A stretch of 64,000 nucleotides of DNA from NCBI RefSeq assembly GCF_900091605.1, contig NZ_FMCQ01000010.1, forward strand, positions 62,001 to 126,000, in the 5' to 3' direction. Origin of the DNA: Micromonospora tulbaghiae (GTDB lineage Bacteria; Actinomycetota; Actinomycetes; Mycobacteriales; Micromonosporaceae). Below, one piece after another: positions 26,657 through 34,414 of the stretch. Positions within the stretch are counted from its first letter, which is position 1. Every line of letters starts with the position of its first letter. Under the pieces are notes generated by a model, which was not told the DNA's origin, did no database searches, and saw nothing but the letters and a program-made list of their open reading frames with translations. The position numbers and the translations under genes were made by a program.

Positions 26657-27049
26657 TTACTGATCGGACCCGCCCGGCCACATCGAGGGCCGCAGCTCGA
26701 CGGTCTCCCCCGGGCCGGCGAACTTCGCGGCGACGGCTTCGGCGCGGGCCTGGTCCTCCACGTCGATGAGGAAGAAGCCGGCGAGGTGTTCCTTGGCCTC
26801 GGAGTACGGGCCGTCGGTCGCCAGCGGCGCGCCGTCGCTCCACCGGTAGAGCCGGGCGGTGCGCGGGTCGGCGAGCGCCTCGCCGACGACCAGCTCACCG
26901 TTGGCGTGCAGCTCGGTCATCACCTGCTCGAAGTCGGCGTTGAGCCGTTCGCGTACGTCGGCGGGCAGCTCCTGGTGGGCGGCGAGGTATTCGGAGGTGG
27001 GGTGGCCCCACGGCTCCGGGTTGGAGTGGATCATGATCACGTACTTCAC
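26657..27049 (-). CDS. YCII-related DGPF-domain protein
   Basis: The product of 130 residues starts KYVIMIHSNPEPWG and contains DGPYSEAKEHLAGFFLID, a variant of the DGPFAETKE motif, then AEAVAAKFAGPGETVELRP. The fold is the ferredoxin-like YCII dimer. In ECF42 systems genes of this family precede the sigma factor and are part of its regulon, but the chemical role is unknown. GTG at 27049 begins at the motif. It is the upstream member of the pair. Confidence 0.87.
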   Translation of the reverse strand: MKYVIMIHSNPEPWGHPTSEYLAAHQELPADVRERLNADFEQVMTELHANGELVVGEALADPRTARLYRWSDGAPLATDGPYSEAKEHLAGFFLIDVEDQARAEAVAAKFAGPGETVELRPSMWPGGSDQ

Positions 27050-27139
27050 TGTCTGTCCTTCGCGTCGTGCGGCGGTGCCTCCCCGCCGCTCACCGGGTAC
27101 GACGGAGCGGGATCGGCGATGTCTACATATCCTCGCGTC

Positions 27140-27604
27140 ATGAGTGACGCGGTGGGTGTCGGTGACCTGGTCGAGGATTTCACGCTGCCGGACGAGACGG
27201 GCACGCCACGGCGCCTGTCGGAGTTCCTGGCCGCCGGTCCGGTGGTGCTGTTCTTCTACCCGGCGGCGATGACGCGGGGCTGCACGGCGCAGAGCTGCCA
27301 CTTCCGGGACCTGGCGGCGGAGTTCGCGGCGGTGGGCGCGGCTCGGGTGGGGATCAGCCGGGATCCGGTGCAGCGGCAGGCGGAGTTCTCCCGCCGGCAC
27401 GGGTTCGACTATCCGCTGCTGTCCGACGTCGACGGCACCGTGGCGCGGGCGTTCGGGGTGCGGCGGCGGCTGCCGCTGGGCGCGCTGAGCACCCGGCGGA
27501 TGACGTTCGTGATCGGCACCGACCGGCGGGTGCTCGCAGTGGTGCACAGCGAGCTGAGCATGAACGAACACGCCGACGCGGCGCTGCGGGCCCTCGGGGG
27601 CTGA
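27140..27604 (+). CDS. Peroxiredoxin (Bcp/PrxQ type)
   Basis: The product of 154 residues reduces hydroperoxides with thiol. It has DLVEDFTLPDETG, then FFYPAAMTRGCTAQSCHFRD, where the first Cys is peroxidatic and the second, five residues on, is the resolving Cys of the Bcp/PrxQ class. Later PLLSDVDGTVARAFGV is also typical. ATG at 27140 is preferred to ATG at 27119 because a TATCCT element lies just upstream and suggests a leaderless transcript. It is divergent from the DGPF/ECF42 pair, so control by that sigma factor is possible but not shown. Confidence 0.9.
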   Translation: MSDAVGVGDLVEDFTLPDETGTPRRLSEFLAAGPVVLFFYPAAMTRGCTAQSCHFRDLAAEFAAVGAARVGISRDPVQRQAEFSRRHGFDYPLLSDVDGTVARAFGVRRRLPLGALSTRRMTFVIGTDRRVLAVVHSELSMNEHADAALRALGG

Positions 27605-27669
27605 TCATCGCGGTGTCGCAGCCGGCTGGTATCAAGGCTGCGTCAAACAGGTGTACGGAAGAGGGCGTG

Positions 27670-28368
27670 ATGGCGGGTCAGGGTTTGTCCACTGACGAGA
27701 TTCAGGGAATCCGGGAGGCCCTTGCGGCGGGCCGCAAGCCCCGGGTGGTGTTCACCGAGGCGGCCGGGCAGATGGCCGGGCAGCTCGGGCAGGTGGTGGA
27801 GCTGACCGACCCGGCGGCGTCGGAGGAGTTCGTGGTGGTGCGGTTCGGCCGCGACGAGCTGCCCTTCTCCCCCGCCGACGTGGCGATCGCCCCCAAGGGC
27901 GCCGGGCGGCGTCCGGCCGCCGAGGCGAAGCCGGAGCCGGAGCCGGAGCCGGAGCAGGCGTCGGCGCCGCCGGAGCCGGAGTTCGTGCTGGACACCCCCC
28001 GGGTGCCGGCGCCGCGGCGGGAGGAGCCGAAGGCCGAGCAGCCGGCGGCGGAATCGAAGCCGGCGAAGCGGGCGGCGAAGGCGGCGAAGCCGAAGACCCC
28101 GCCGGGGCTGACCGTGACGCTCGCCTACGCCGAGGGCGAGTGGACGGTGGCCGCACAGCAGGGCACGAAGGCGCTGGCCCGGCCGTACGTGGTGAAGCCG
28201 GCCGAGGCGCTGCGGATGGTGGCGCTCGTCGACGTGCCCGGTGTGCAGGAGGCGGTGGAGCAGATCCTGGCCGCCGAGCGGGCCGAGGCCGAGCAGCAGG
28301 CGGAGAAGCTGCGCGCCGAGCTGGCCGAGATCGAGGCGCGGCTGGCGGAGTTGCGCGAGGCGCGCTGA
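27670..28368 (+). CDS. Conserved actinobacterial protein with Pro/Glu-rich linker and coiled coil
   Basis: The product is 232 residues. It has a small N-terminal domain (DEIQGIREALAAGRKPRVVF with FVVVRFGRDELPFSPADV), a long charged linker with PEPEPEPE and Lys/Ala runs, a second small domain (LTVTLAYAEGEWTVAAQQ), and a C-terminal coiled coil rich in Ala, Glu and Arg from about residue 195. Similar proteins occur across actinomycetes without known role. ATG at 27670 follows a GAGGG. A strong terminator hairpin comes after it, so it is a single-gene unit. Confidence 0.72.
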   Translation: MAGQGLSTDEIQGIREALAAGRKPRVVFTEAAGQMAGQLGQVVELTDPAASEEFVVVRFGRDELPFSPADVAIAPKGAGRRPAAEAKPEPEPEPEQASAPPEPEFVLDTPRVPAPRREEPKAEQPAAESKPAKRAAKAAKPKTPPGLTVTLAYAEGEWTVAAQQGTKALARPYVVKPAEALRMVALVDVPGVQEAVEQILAAERAEAEQQAEKLRAELAEIEARLAELREAR

Positions 28369-28380
28369 CCCCGAACGCCC

Positions 28381-28417
28381 CGCGGGGCCGGTGCGACCCC
28401 CTCGCACCGGCCCCGCG
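28381..28417. terminator. Bidirectional terminator hairpin before cydB
   Basis: CGCGGGGCCGGTGCGA (28381-28396) pairs perfectly with TCGCACCGGCCCCGCG (28402-28417) around a CCCCC loop. The 16-bp stem lies between the convergent coiled-coil gene and cydB. Confidence 0.88.
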
Positions 28418-28437
28418 CCCCTGCGCCCACAGGTCGA

Positions 28438-29436
28438 TCAGTGTTGCGGGATGTTCTGTACCCCGATCCGGCGGCGGAACACCCAGTACGTCCAACCCTG
28501 GTAGGCGAGCACGATCGGCGTGAACACCACGGCCACCCAGGTCATGATCTTCAAGGTGTACGGGGTGGACGCGGCGTTGGTGGCGGTGAGCGTGCCGGCC
28601 GCGTCGAGGGTGGACGGCATCACGTTCGGGAACAGCGCCGCGAACAGCGTCGCCACGGCCAGGGCGATCGCCACCGCCGTGCCGGTGAACGCCCAGCCCT
28701 CCCGGCGTACCTTGGCGGCGGCCAGACCGCCGAGCAGGGCGAGGGCGGCGCCGACGGCGAACACGACGGCGGCGGCGCTGGAGCGGATGGTCAGCGTCCA
28801 GCTCAGGAACGCCACGGCGGCCACGGCGGTGCCGACGCCGAGCTTCACCGCGAGGGCGCCGGCGCGCTCCCGGATGTCACCGGTGGTCTTCAGCGCCAGG
28901 AACACCGCGCCGTGGGTGAGGAACAGCCCCAGCGTGGTCAGGCCGCCGAGCAGCGCGTACGGGTTGAGCAGGTCGACCAGGCCGCCGACGTACTCGTGGT
29001 CGGCGTCCAGGGGCACGCCGCGAAAGATGTTGGCGAACGCCACGCCCCACAGCACGGCCGGGATCGCCGAGCCCCAGAAGATGGCCTGGTCCCAGCGGCG
29101 CTTCCAGGCCGCCTCGGGCCGCTTGTGGCGGTACTCGAAGGCGACGCCGCGGGCGATCAGGGCCAGCAGGATGAGCAGCAGCGGCAGGTAGAAGCCGGAG
29201 AACAGGGTGGCGTACCACTCGGGGAAGGCGGCGAACATGGCGCCGCCGGCGGTGATCAGCCACACCTCGTTGCCGTCCCAGACCGGGCCGATGGTGTTGA
29301 TCAGGACGCGGCGCTGCCGGTCGTCGCGGCCGAGCACCGGCAGCAGCATCCCGACGCCGAAGTCGAAGCCTTCGAGGATGAAGTAGCCGGTGAAGAGCAC
29401 GGCCACGAGGAGAAACCAGACGGTCGTCAGTTCCAC
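28438..29436 (-). CDS. cydB: Cytochrome bd oxidase subunit II
   Basis: The product of 332 residues is a membrane protein with about nine helices. It has FILEGFDFGVGMLLP near the start, INTIGPVWDGNEVWLITAGG, and FPEWYATLFSGFYLPLLLIL, all typical of CydB. With CydA it forms the quinol oxidase that works at low oxygen and under respiratory stress without pumping protons. The gene starts 17 bases after the cydA stop. The cydDC transporter genes needed for assembly are not in this operon and must lie elsewhere. Confidence 0.95.
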   Translation of the reverse strand: MELTTVWFLLVAVLFTGYFILEGFDFGVGMLLPVLGRDDRQRRVLINTIGPVWDGNEVWLITAGGAMFAAFPEWYATLFSGFYLPLLLILLALIARGVAFEYRHKRPEAAWKRRWDQAIFWGSAIPAVLWGVAFANIFRGVPLDADHEYVGGLVDLLNPYALLGGLTTLGLFLTHGAVFLALKTTGDIRERAGALAVKLGVGTAVAAVAFLSWTLTIRSSAAAVVFAVGAALALLGGLAAAKVRREGWAFTGTAVAIALAVATLFAALFPNVMPSTLDAAGTLTATNAASTPYTLKIMTWVAVVFTPIVLAYQGWTYWVFRRRIGVQNIPQH

Positions 29437-29453
29437 GGTTGGGCTCCGGGGTG

Positions 29454-30866
29454 TCAGTAGGCGAACGCCAGCGGGCGCTCGGCGTCGTCGGTGTCGTCGG
29501 TGTCGTCGTCGGGGGTGACGTCCGGGACACCGGCGCGGGCGTAGCGGACCAGCAGCTTGAACTCGACCACCGCGAGGACGGCGTAGATGAGCGTGAACGC
29601 GGTGAAGGACGTGAGCACCTCGGTCAGGGAGACGCTGCGGGACACGCCGTCACGGGTGAGCATCTCGCCGAAGACGATCCACGGCTGGCGGCCCATCTCG
29701 GTGAAGATCCAGCCGAAGGAGTTGGCCAGCAGCGGCAACACGGGCATGACCAGGCCGGCGCGCAGCAGCCACTTGCTGGTGGGGGTGCGGCCCTTGCGCT
29801 GGCTCCAGAGCACCAGCAGCGCGATCGCGGCGGCGGCCAGCCCGAAGGCGATCATGAAGCGGAAGCTCCAGTAGGTGACCGGGATGATCGGGGCGTAGTT
29901 GCCGGGTCCGTACTGGCTGGCGTACTGGGCCTGGAGGTCGTTGATGCCCTGCACGGTGCCGTTGGGGTCGCCGGTGCCGAGGAACGACAGCAGGTACGGG
30001 ATCTTGATGGCGAACAGCTCACGGCTGCCGTCGAGGCTGCCGACCGTGAGCACGGAGAAGGAGGCGGGGCTCTCAGTGGTGTAGAGGCCCTCCGCGGCGG
30101 CCATCTTCATCGGCTGCACCTCGGTCATGATCTTGCCCTGGATGTCGCCGGTGAGCACGACCAGCGCCGAGGAGATCAGCACGACCCAGGAGCCGAGCTT
30201 GGTGGCGAAGCGGTACGCGCCGGTGTCGGCGCTGTCGCGGTTGCGCATCACGTGCCACAGGCCGACGGTGACCATCAGCGACCCGGCGACCAGGAACGCG
30301 CCGGCCAGGGTGTGCGGGAAGGTGACCAGGGCGACCTTGTTGGTCAGGACGGCGACGAAGTCGGTCAGCTCGGCGCGGCCGCTCTCCGGGTTGATCCGGA
30401 AGCCGACCGGGTTCTGCATGAACGAGTTCGCGGCGAGGATGAAGTACGCCGACAGGTTGGTGCCGATCGCGGCGGCCCAGATCGCGGCCAGGTGCAGGCG
30501 CTTGGGCAGCCGGTCCCAGCCGAAGATCCACAGGCCGATGAACGTGGATTCGAGGAAGAACGCCACCAGGGCCTCGATGGCCAGCGGCGCGCCGAAGATG
30601 TCGCCGACGAAGCGGGAGTAGTCACTCCAGTTCATGCCGAACTGGAACTCCTGCACGATGCCGGTGACCACACCCATCGCGAAGTTGATCAGAAAGAGCT
30701 TGCCGTAGAACTTGGTGAGTTTGAGGTACCGCTCGTTGCCGGTGCGGTGCCACATGGTCTGGAGGATCGCCACCAGCACGGACAGGCCGATGGTCAACGG
30801 CACGAACAAGAAGTGGTAGACGGTGGTGACACCGAACTGCCAGCGGGCGACGTCCAACGCGTCCAC
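29454..30866 (-). CDS. cydA: Cytochrome bd oxidase subunit I
   Basis: The product of 470 residues carries the haems and the quinol site. It starts ALDVARWQFGVTTVYHFLFV with the N-terminal haem-ligand His, has FGMNWSDYSRFVGDIFGAPL and ALVAFFLESTFIGLW with the conserved Glu residues, and GRQPWIVFGEMLT near the end. The quinol loop between GESGR-like sequence and the next helix is of the short type. It is the first gene of the cydAB operon. A cluster of inverted repeats at 30889-30913 upstream probably binds the regulator. Confidence 0.95.
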   Translation of the reverse strand: MDALDVARWQFGVTTVYHFLFVPLTIGLSVLVAILQTMWHRTGNERYLKLTKFYGKLFLINFAMGVVTGIVQEFQFGMNWSDYSRFVGDIFGAPLAIEALVAFFLESTFIGLWIFGWDRLPKRLHLAAIWAAAIGTNLSAYFILAANSFMQNPVGFRINPESGRAELTDFVAVLTNKVALVTFPHTLAGAFLVAGSLMVTVGLWHVMRNRDSADTGAYRFATKLGSWVVLISSALVVLTGDIQGKIMTEVQPMKMAAAEGLYTTESPASFSVLTVGSLDGSRELFAIKIPYLLSFLGTGDPNGTVQGINDLQAQYASQYGPGNYAPIIPVTYWSFRFMIAFGLAAAAIALLVLWSQRKGRTPTSKWLLRAGLVMPVLPLLANSFGWIFTEMGRQPWIVFGEMLTRDGVSRSVSLTEVLTSFTAFTLIYAVLAVVEFKLLVRYARAGVPDVTPDDDTDDTDDAERPLAFAY

Positions 30867-30888
30867 CAGAAAACCCCCAGCTGTGCAT

Positions 30889-30913
30889 ACTACGAGACGT
30901 AGTAGATACTACT
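30889..30913. promoter_or_regulatory. Nested inverted repeats upstream of cydA
   Basis: ACTACG (30889-30894) and CGTAGT (30898-30903) form a perfect inverted repeat with a 3-base spacer. The overlapping AGTAG (30901-30905) and CTACT (30909-30913) form a second. They lie about 25-45 bases before the cydA start. They do not match the Rex or CRP consensus known from other cyd promoters, so the regulator is unidentified. Confidence 0.6.
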
Positions 30914-30974
30914 CGGCGTCGTAGAGAAAGCAGCAGGGCCGCAGGGCCCCACCCGGCCCGGGACCAATGACCCT

Positions 30975-31027
30975 GATCACCCTTGCCGGAGGACCTGCGG
31001 TCCCGGGATCACCCTTGCCGGAGGACC
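30975..31027 (+). repeat. 21-bp direct repeat upstream of plsC
   Basis: The same 21 bases, beginning GATCACCCTTGCCGGAGG, occur at 30975-30995 and 31007-31027, a period of 32 bases. They lie between the divergent cydA and acyltransferase genes. They could be tandem operator half-sites or a simple local duplication. Confidence 0.75.
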
Positions 31028-31074
31028 CCTCCGGCTCCCCGGCCCGTGCCTGCTCGTGCGACCATCCAGCACTG

Positions 31075-31842
31075 ATGAACAGCACCCCCTGGCGCGCGCC
31101 GCTGCTGTGGCGGGGCGCGCAGACGCTCGCTCGCGCTGCCGTCGGGCTGGTCGGCCGGCTGGAGGTCACCGGCGACGTGCCCGACGCGCTGCGCCGCGGA
31201 CCGCTGGTCCTGGCCGCCAACCACATCAGCCCGTTCGACCCGATCGTGCTCGCCGCCGCCTGCCGGGTCCGGCGCGTCGCGCCCCGGATCATGGCCACCG
31301 GCGGCCTGTTCCGCGCCCCGGTGATCGGATCGCTGATGCGCCGCGCCGGGCACATCCGCGTCGACCGGGGCACCGCCGCGGTGCACCGGTCACTGGAGGT
31401 CGCCGCCGAGGCCGTGGCCGGCGGATCGGTGGTGGTGGTCTACCCGGAGGGACGCATCGGGCTCGACCCGGGCATGTGGCCCGAGCGGGGCAAGACCGGC
31501 GCCGCCCGCCTCGCGTTCGCAAGCGGCGCCGCTGTCGTACCGGTGGCCCAGTGGGGCTCGCACGAGGTACTGCCCTACCAGGCGCCCAAGGGAATGCTGG
31601 GCGCGGTGGCGCGGGCGGTCGCCCGCCGGCCCGCCATCCGGGTGCACTTCGGCGCGCCGGTGCCGCTGGACGACCTGCGGTCGGGCTCCCCCGGCGCGGC
31701 CCGGCAGGCCACCGACCGGATCATCGACGCGATCACCGACAATCTGGTGCTGCTGCGGCCCGACGAGCCCGACCGGCCCCGGCACGTCGACCCCGGCCGC
31801 CCGGTGGACGACAGTCGCGCGCACCGCCGCCGCGCCGGCTGA
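31075..31842 (+). CDS. plsC: 1-acyl-glycerol-3-phosphate acyltransferase family protein
   Basis: The product of 255 residues is a PlsC-type acyltransferase. It has AANHISPFDPIVL with the NHX4D catalytic motif, FRAPVIGSLMRRAGHIRVDRG, VVVYPEGRIG (the EGT-like motif), and AVVPVAQWGSHEVLP. It should acylate lysophosphatidate or a related lipid at the membrane. ATG at 31075 is chosen as the start of the domain; the frame stays open upstream through the direct repeats. Actinomycetes have several paralogues, so the exact acceptor is uncertain. Confidence 0.87.
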   Translation: MNSTPWRAPLLWRGAQTLARAAVGLVGRLEVTGDVPDALRRGPLVLAANHISPFDPIVLAAACRVRRVAPRIMATGGLFRAPVIGSLMRRAGHIRVDRGTAAVHRSLEVAAEAVAGGSVVVVYPEGRIGLDPGMWPERGKTGAARLAFASGAAVVPVAQWGSHEVLPYQAPKGMLGAVARAVARRPAIRVHFGAPVPLDDLRSGSPGAARQATDRIIDAITDNLVLLRPDEPDRPRHVDPGRPVDDSRAHRRRAG

Positions 31843-31903
31843 CGCATCCCGGCCGCGGTGGCGGGTATCAAGCCGCGCACCCGTACGCGGAGAGGACCCG
31901 GTC

Positions 31904-32554
31904 ATGACCGCTGTTCGAGCACTAGTTCTCAACTGCACCCTGAAGCGTTCCCCGGCGACGTCCAGTTCGCAGGTGCTCGGTCAGGAGGTGCTCGACGCGC
32001 TGGCCGATCAAGGCGTCGACGGCGAGATCGTCCGGGTGGTCGACCACGACGTGCGCTTCGGGGTCTCCGTCGACGAGGGCGACGGAGACGGCTGGCCCGC
32101 CATCCGCGCCAAGCTGCTCGCCGCCCAGATCCTGATCATCGCCACGCCGATCTGGCTCGGCCAGCCCTCGTCGGTGACCAAGATGGTCCTCGAACGGTTG
32201 GACGCCGAGCTGTCCGAGACCGACGACCAGGGTCGCCTGCGCACCTACGGCAAGGTCGGCGGGGTGGCAGTGGTCGGCAACGAGGACGGCGCGCACCACA
32301 CCATCGCCGAGGTGCAGCAGGCACTCAACGAGGTGGGGTTCACCTGCCCGGCCGCCGGGGCCACGTACTGGGTCGGGGAGGCGCTGCACAAGACCGACTA
32401 CGTCGACGCCCGTCCCAAACCCGACACGACCGGCCGCACGACGGCCGCGCTGGCGCTCAACAGCGCCCACCTGGCCCGGCTGCTCGCGGAGCGGCCCTAC
32501 CCGCCGCCCGGAACCCGTGACGCGGGCGTCGGCCCCAGCAGCCGGCCCGGCTGA
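31904..32554 (+). CDS. NAD(P)H-dependent FMN reductase / flavodoxin-fold protein
   Basis: The product is 216 residues. It begins VRALVLNCTLKRSPATSSSQ, where the loop after the first strand binds the FMN phosphate. It has ILIIATPIWLGQPSSVTKMVLERLD, the central signature of flavodoxin-like NADPH:FMN oxidoreductases. The substrate is unknown. ATG at 31904 has GGAGAGGA upstream. The C-terminal tail is Pro-rich. A palindromic repeat lies downstream, between this gene and the convergent DUF4180 gene. Confidence 0.85.
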   Translation: MTAVRALVLNCTLKRSPATSSSQVLGQEVLDALADQGVDGEIVRVVDHDVRFGVSVDEGDGDGWPAIRAKLLAAQILIIATPIWLGQPSSVTKMVLERLDAELSETDDQGRLRTYGKVGGVAVVGNEDGAHHTIAEVQQALNEVGFTCPAAGATYWVGEALHKTDYVDARPKPDTTGRTTAALALNSAHLARLLAERPYPPPGTRDAGVGPSSRPG

Positions 32555-32594
32555 CCCGGCGCGACCCGACCGCGCCGGGTCCCTGCGCCGCCGC

Positions 32595-32690
32595 CGCCGA
32601 TCTTGCAGTTGGTGCCCGGGCAAACCCGGCCAACCGCCCCCGACGAGGGCCGCAAGCGCAAGATCGGCGAGGCGAGGCGAGGCGAGGTGG
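32595..32690. repeat. Inverted repeat with 12-bp arms and GAGGC tandem run
   Basis: CGCCGATCTTGC (32595-32606) pairs with GCAAGATCGGCG (32658-32669). The left arm continues CAGTTG, so its GATCTTGCAGTTG resembles the GATCATGAAGTTG of the dispersed repeat family at 8765, 44723 and 55371. The right arm runs into a short tandem array of GAGGC units. It lies between two convergent genes, so it may also end transcription. Confidence 0.65.
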
Positions 32691-32727
32691 GGTGGGGCGA
32701 GGCAGCGCGGGCGAGGACGGGGGTGGG

Positions 32728-33096
32728 TCAGGTCGTGGCGCGCAGGCGGGCGTCGAGCGCGGCCAGGTCCGGTACGAACCACACCTGGTCGTGCCGGTTC
32801 GACTCGGCCACCAGCGCGCGCAGCGCTCCGCTGCGCTCCAGATGTTCGGAGATGTCGCCGACGATCGCCAGGCGCAGCCGGTAGTTGACGAACTTCTGCA
32901 TCACCTCGCCGGCGAAGCGGGTGCCGAGCGTGAAGAAGCCGGGATCGAGCCGCTCCGCCGGCACCGCCACCACTGTGGCGCCGAGGAACGCCGCGCCGAT
33001 CAGGTCCAGCGCGTCGCGCTCGGTGGCGATCGGCGGGCCGTCCGGGTCGCAGACCAGCACCGGCACGCCGGCGCGCTCCTGCATCAGGTCAGTCAC
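32728..33096 (-). CDS. DUF4180 protein
   Basis: The product of 122 residues has GFFTLGTRFAGEVMQKFVNY followed by RLRLAIVGDISEHLERSGALR, which is the signature of DUF4180 proteins. The family has no known activity; some members lie beside transcription regulators. The start overlaps the end of the upstream helix-turn-helix gene by eight bases, so the two are translationally coupled and probably act together. Confidence 0.85.
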   Translation of the reverse strand: MTDLMQERAGVPVLVCDPDGPPIATERDALDLIGAAFLGATVVAVPAERLDPGFFTLGTRFAGEVMQKFVNYRLRLAIVGDISEHLERSGALRALVAESNRHDQVWFVPDLAALDARLRATT

Positions 33097-33538
33097 GGCC
33101 GCGCTCCCCGCCGCCGAGCAGGCCGTTGCCGCCGCCGAGCACCCCGTCGAGCAGGCGCAGCAGGTCGGCGGTGGCGGTGAGGTCGCCCAGGATCACGATG
33201 GTCATGCGGTGCCGCTCCTCGTCGTGGACCGTCTGCACGCGCAGCGGACGGTCCGGGTCGTGGTTGGTGTTCACACCGGCCAGTACCAGCGTGCCGAGCC
33301 GGTCGGCGGCGGCCCGGTCGACGCCGTCGAGGCGTACGACGCTCGACACTTCCGCCCCCGGCGCCGAGGGCGACGCGGGCCGTCCGGTCAGCGTGTCCAG
33401 GTCCGCGCGGGCGATCCGGTACTGCTTGCCGATCCGCGTCGCCCGCAGCCGGCCGGAGCGGATGTAGCCGCGCACGGTGCGCACGTGCAGGCCGAGCAGG
33501 TCGGCAACCTGATCCACCGAGTACATGTCGTTACTCAT
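33089..33538 (-). CDS. Helix-turn-helix (excisionase/BldC-like) regulator
   Basis: The product of 149 residues starts SNDMYSVDQVADLLGLHVRT and continues VRGYIRSGRLRATRIGKQYR, a MerR-like winged helix of the excisionase/BldC kind. The C-terminal half (SSVVRLDGVDRAAADRLGTL, then HDEERHRMTIVILGDL) is a separate ligand-like domain of unknown function. ATG at 33538 is preceded by TAGGATATGG, a -10-like element that would give a short or absent leader. It is co-transcribed with the DUF4180 gene and likely controls it. Confidence 0.8.
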   Translation of the reverse strand: MSNDMYSVDQVADLLGLHVRTVRGYIRSGRLRATRIGKQYRIARADLDTLTGRPASPSAPGAEVSSVVRLDGVDRAAADRLGTLVLAGVNTNHDPDRPLRVQTVHDEERHRMTIVILGDLTATADLLRLLDGVLGGGNGLLGGGERGRD

Positions 33539-33626
33539 CGCACCATATCCTAGCCGTCTCAGGGAACGATAGGTAATTTCACCGCCCGGCCATGTGAGCG
33601 CCACCCAGGACGGGCATACTGCCCGC

Positions 33627-34394
33627 GTGCAGCCCCGTCACGGCTACCTCGACGCACCGGCGCCGCTGGCGTTCGCCCACCGCGGTGGCGCGGCCGACGG
33701 CGACGAGAACACCGCCGCCGCGTTCGCCCGCGCCGTCGCCCTCGGCTACCGGTACGTGGAGACCGACGTGCACGCCACCGCCGACGGCGTGCCGGTGGTC
33801 TTCCACGACCCGACGCTGCGCCGGGTCACCGGCGAGCCGGGCCGCATCGCCGACCTGCGGTGGGCCGACCTGTCCTCGGTGCGCGTCGGCGGGGCCGCCC
33901 TGGTGCCCCGCCTGGACGAGGTGCTCGGCGCCTGGCCGCAGGTGCGGTTCAACATCGACGTGAAGTCCGACGGCGGCGCGGAGCCCACAGTCGCCACTGT
34001 CACCCGGGCCGGGGCCGGCGACCGGGTGCTGCTCGCCTCGTTCAGCGACGCCCGGCTGGCCCGGCTGCGGGCGCTGGCCGGGCCGAGGGCCGCCACCAGC
34101 CTCGGTATGCGCGGCGTGGCCCGGCTGCGGCTGGCCTCGCTGCACGGACGGCCCCTGCGGCTGCCCCCGTCCGTGGTCGCCGCGCAGGTGCCGGTCTCCT
34201 TCGGTCGGGTGCCGGTGGTGGACCGGCGGTTCCTCGCGTACTGCCACCGGATCGGGTTGCAGGTGCACGTCTGGACGATCGACGAACCCGCCCAGATGCA
34301 CCACTTACTTGATCTTGGTGTGGATGGCATCATGACCGATCACGTCAGCGTGCTCCGTGACGTCTATCGCAGTCGCGGCCACTGGGCCGCCTGA
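33627..34394 (+). CDS. Glycerophosphodiester phosphodiesterase
   Basis: The product of 255 residues hydrolyses glycerophosphodiesters to glycerol-3-phosphate and an alcohol. It has AFAHRGGAADGDENTAAAF (the HRG...ENT motif), YVETDVHATADGVPVVFHDP (metal-binding Glu and Asp plus catalytic His), and HVWTIDEPAQMHHLLDLGVD followed by GIMTDH. No signal peptide is visible, so it is cytoplasmic. GTG at 33627 comes six bases after CATACT, a -10-like element, so a leaderless start is likely. It is divergent from the helix-turn-helix gene. Confidence 0.92.
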   Translation: MQPRHGYLDAPAPLAFAHRGGAADGDENTAAAFARAVALGYRYVETDVHATADGVPVVFHDPTLRRVTGEPGRIADLRWADLSSVRVGGAALVPRLDEVLGAWPQVRFNIDVKSDGGAEPTVATVTRAGAGDRVLLASFSDARLARLRALAGPRAATSLGMRGVARLRLASLHGRPLRLPPSVVAAQVPVSFGRVPVVDRRFLAYCHRIGLQVHVWTIDEPAQMHHLLDLGVDGIMTDHVSVLRDVYRSRGHWAA

Positions 34395-34414
34395 GCCCCC
34401 GAGGACGACCCCCG

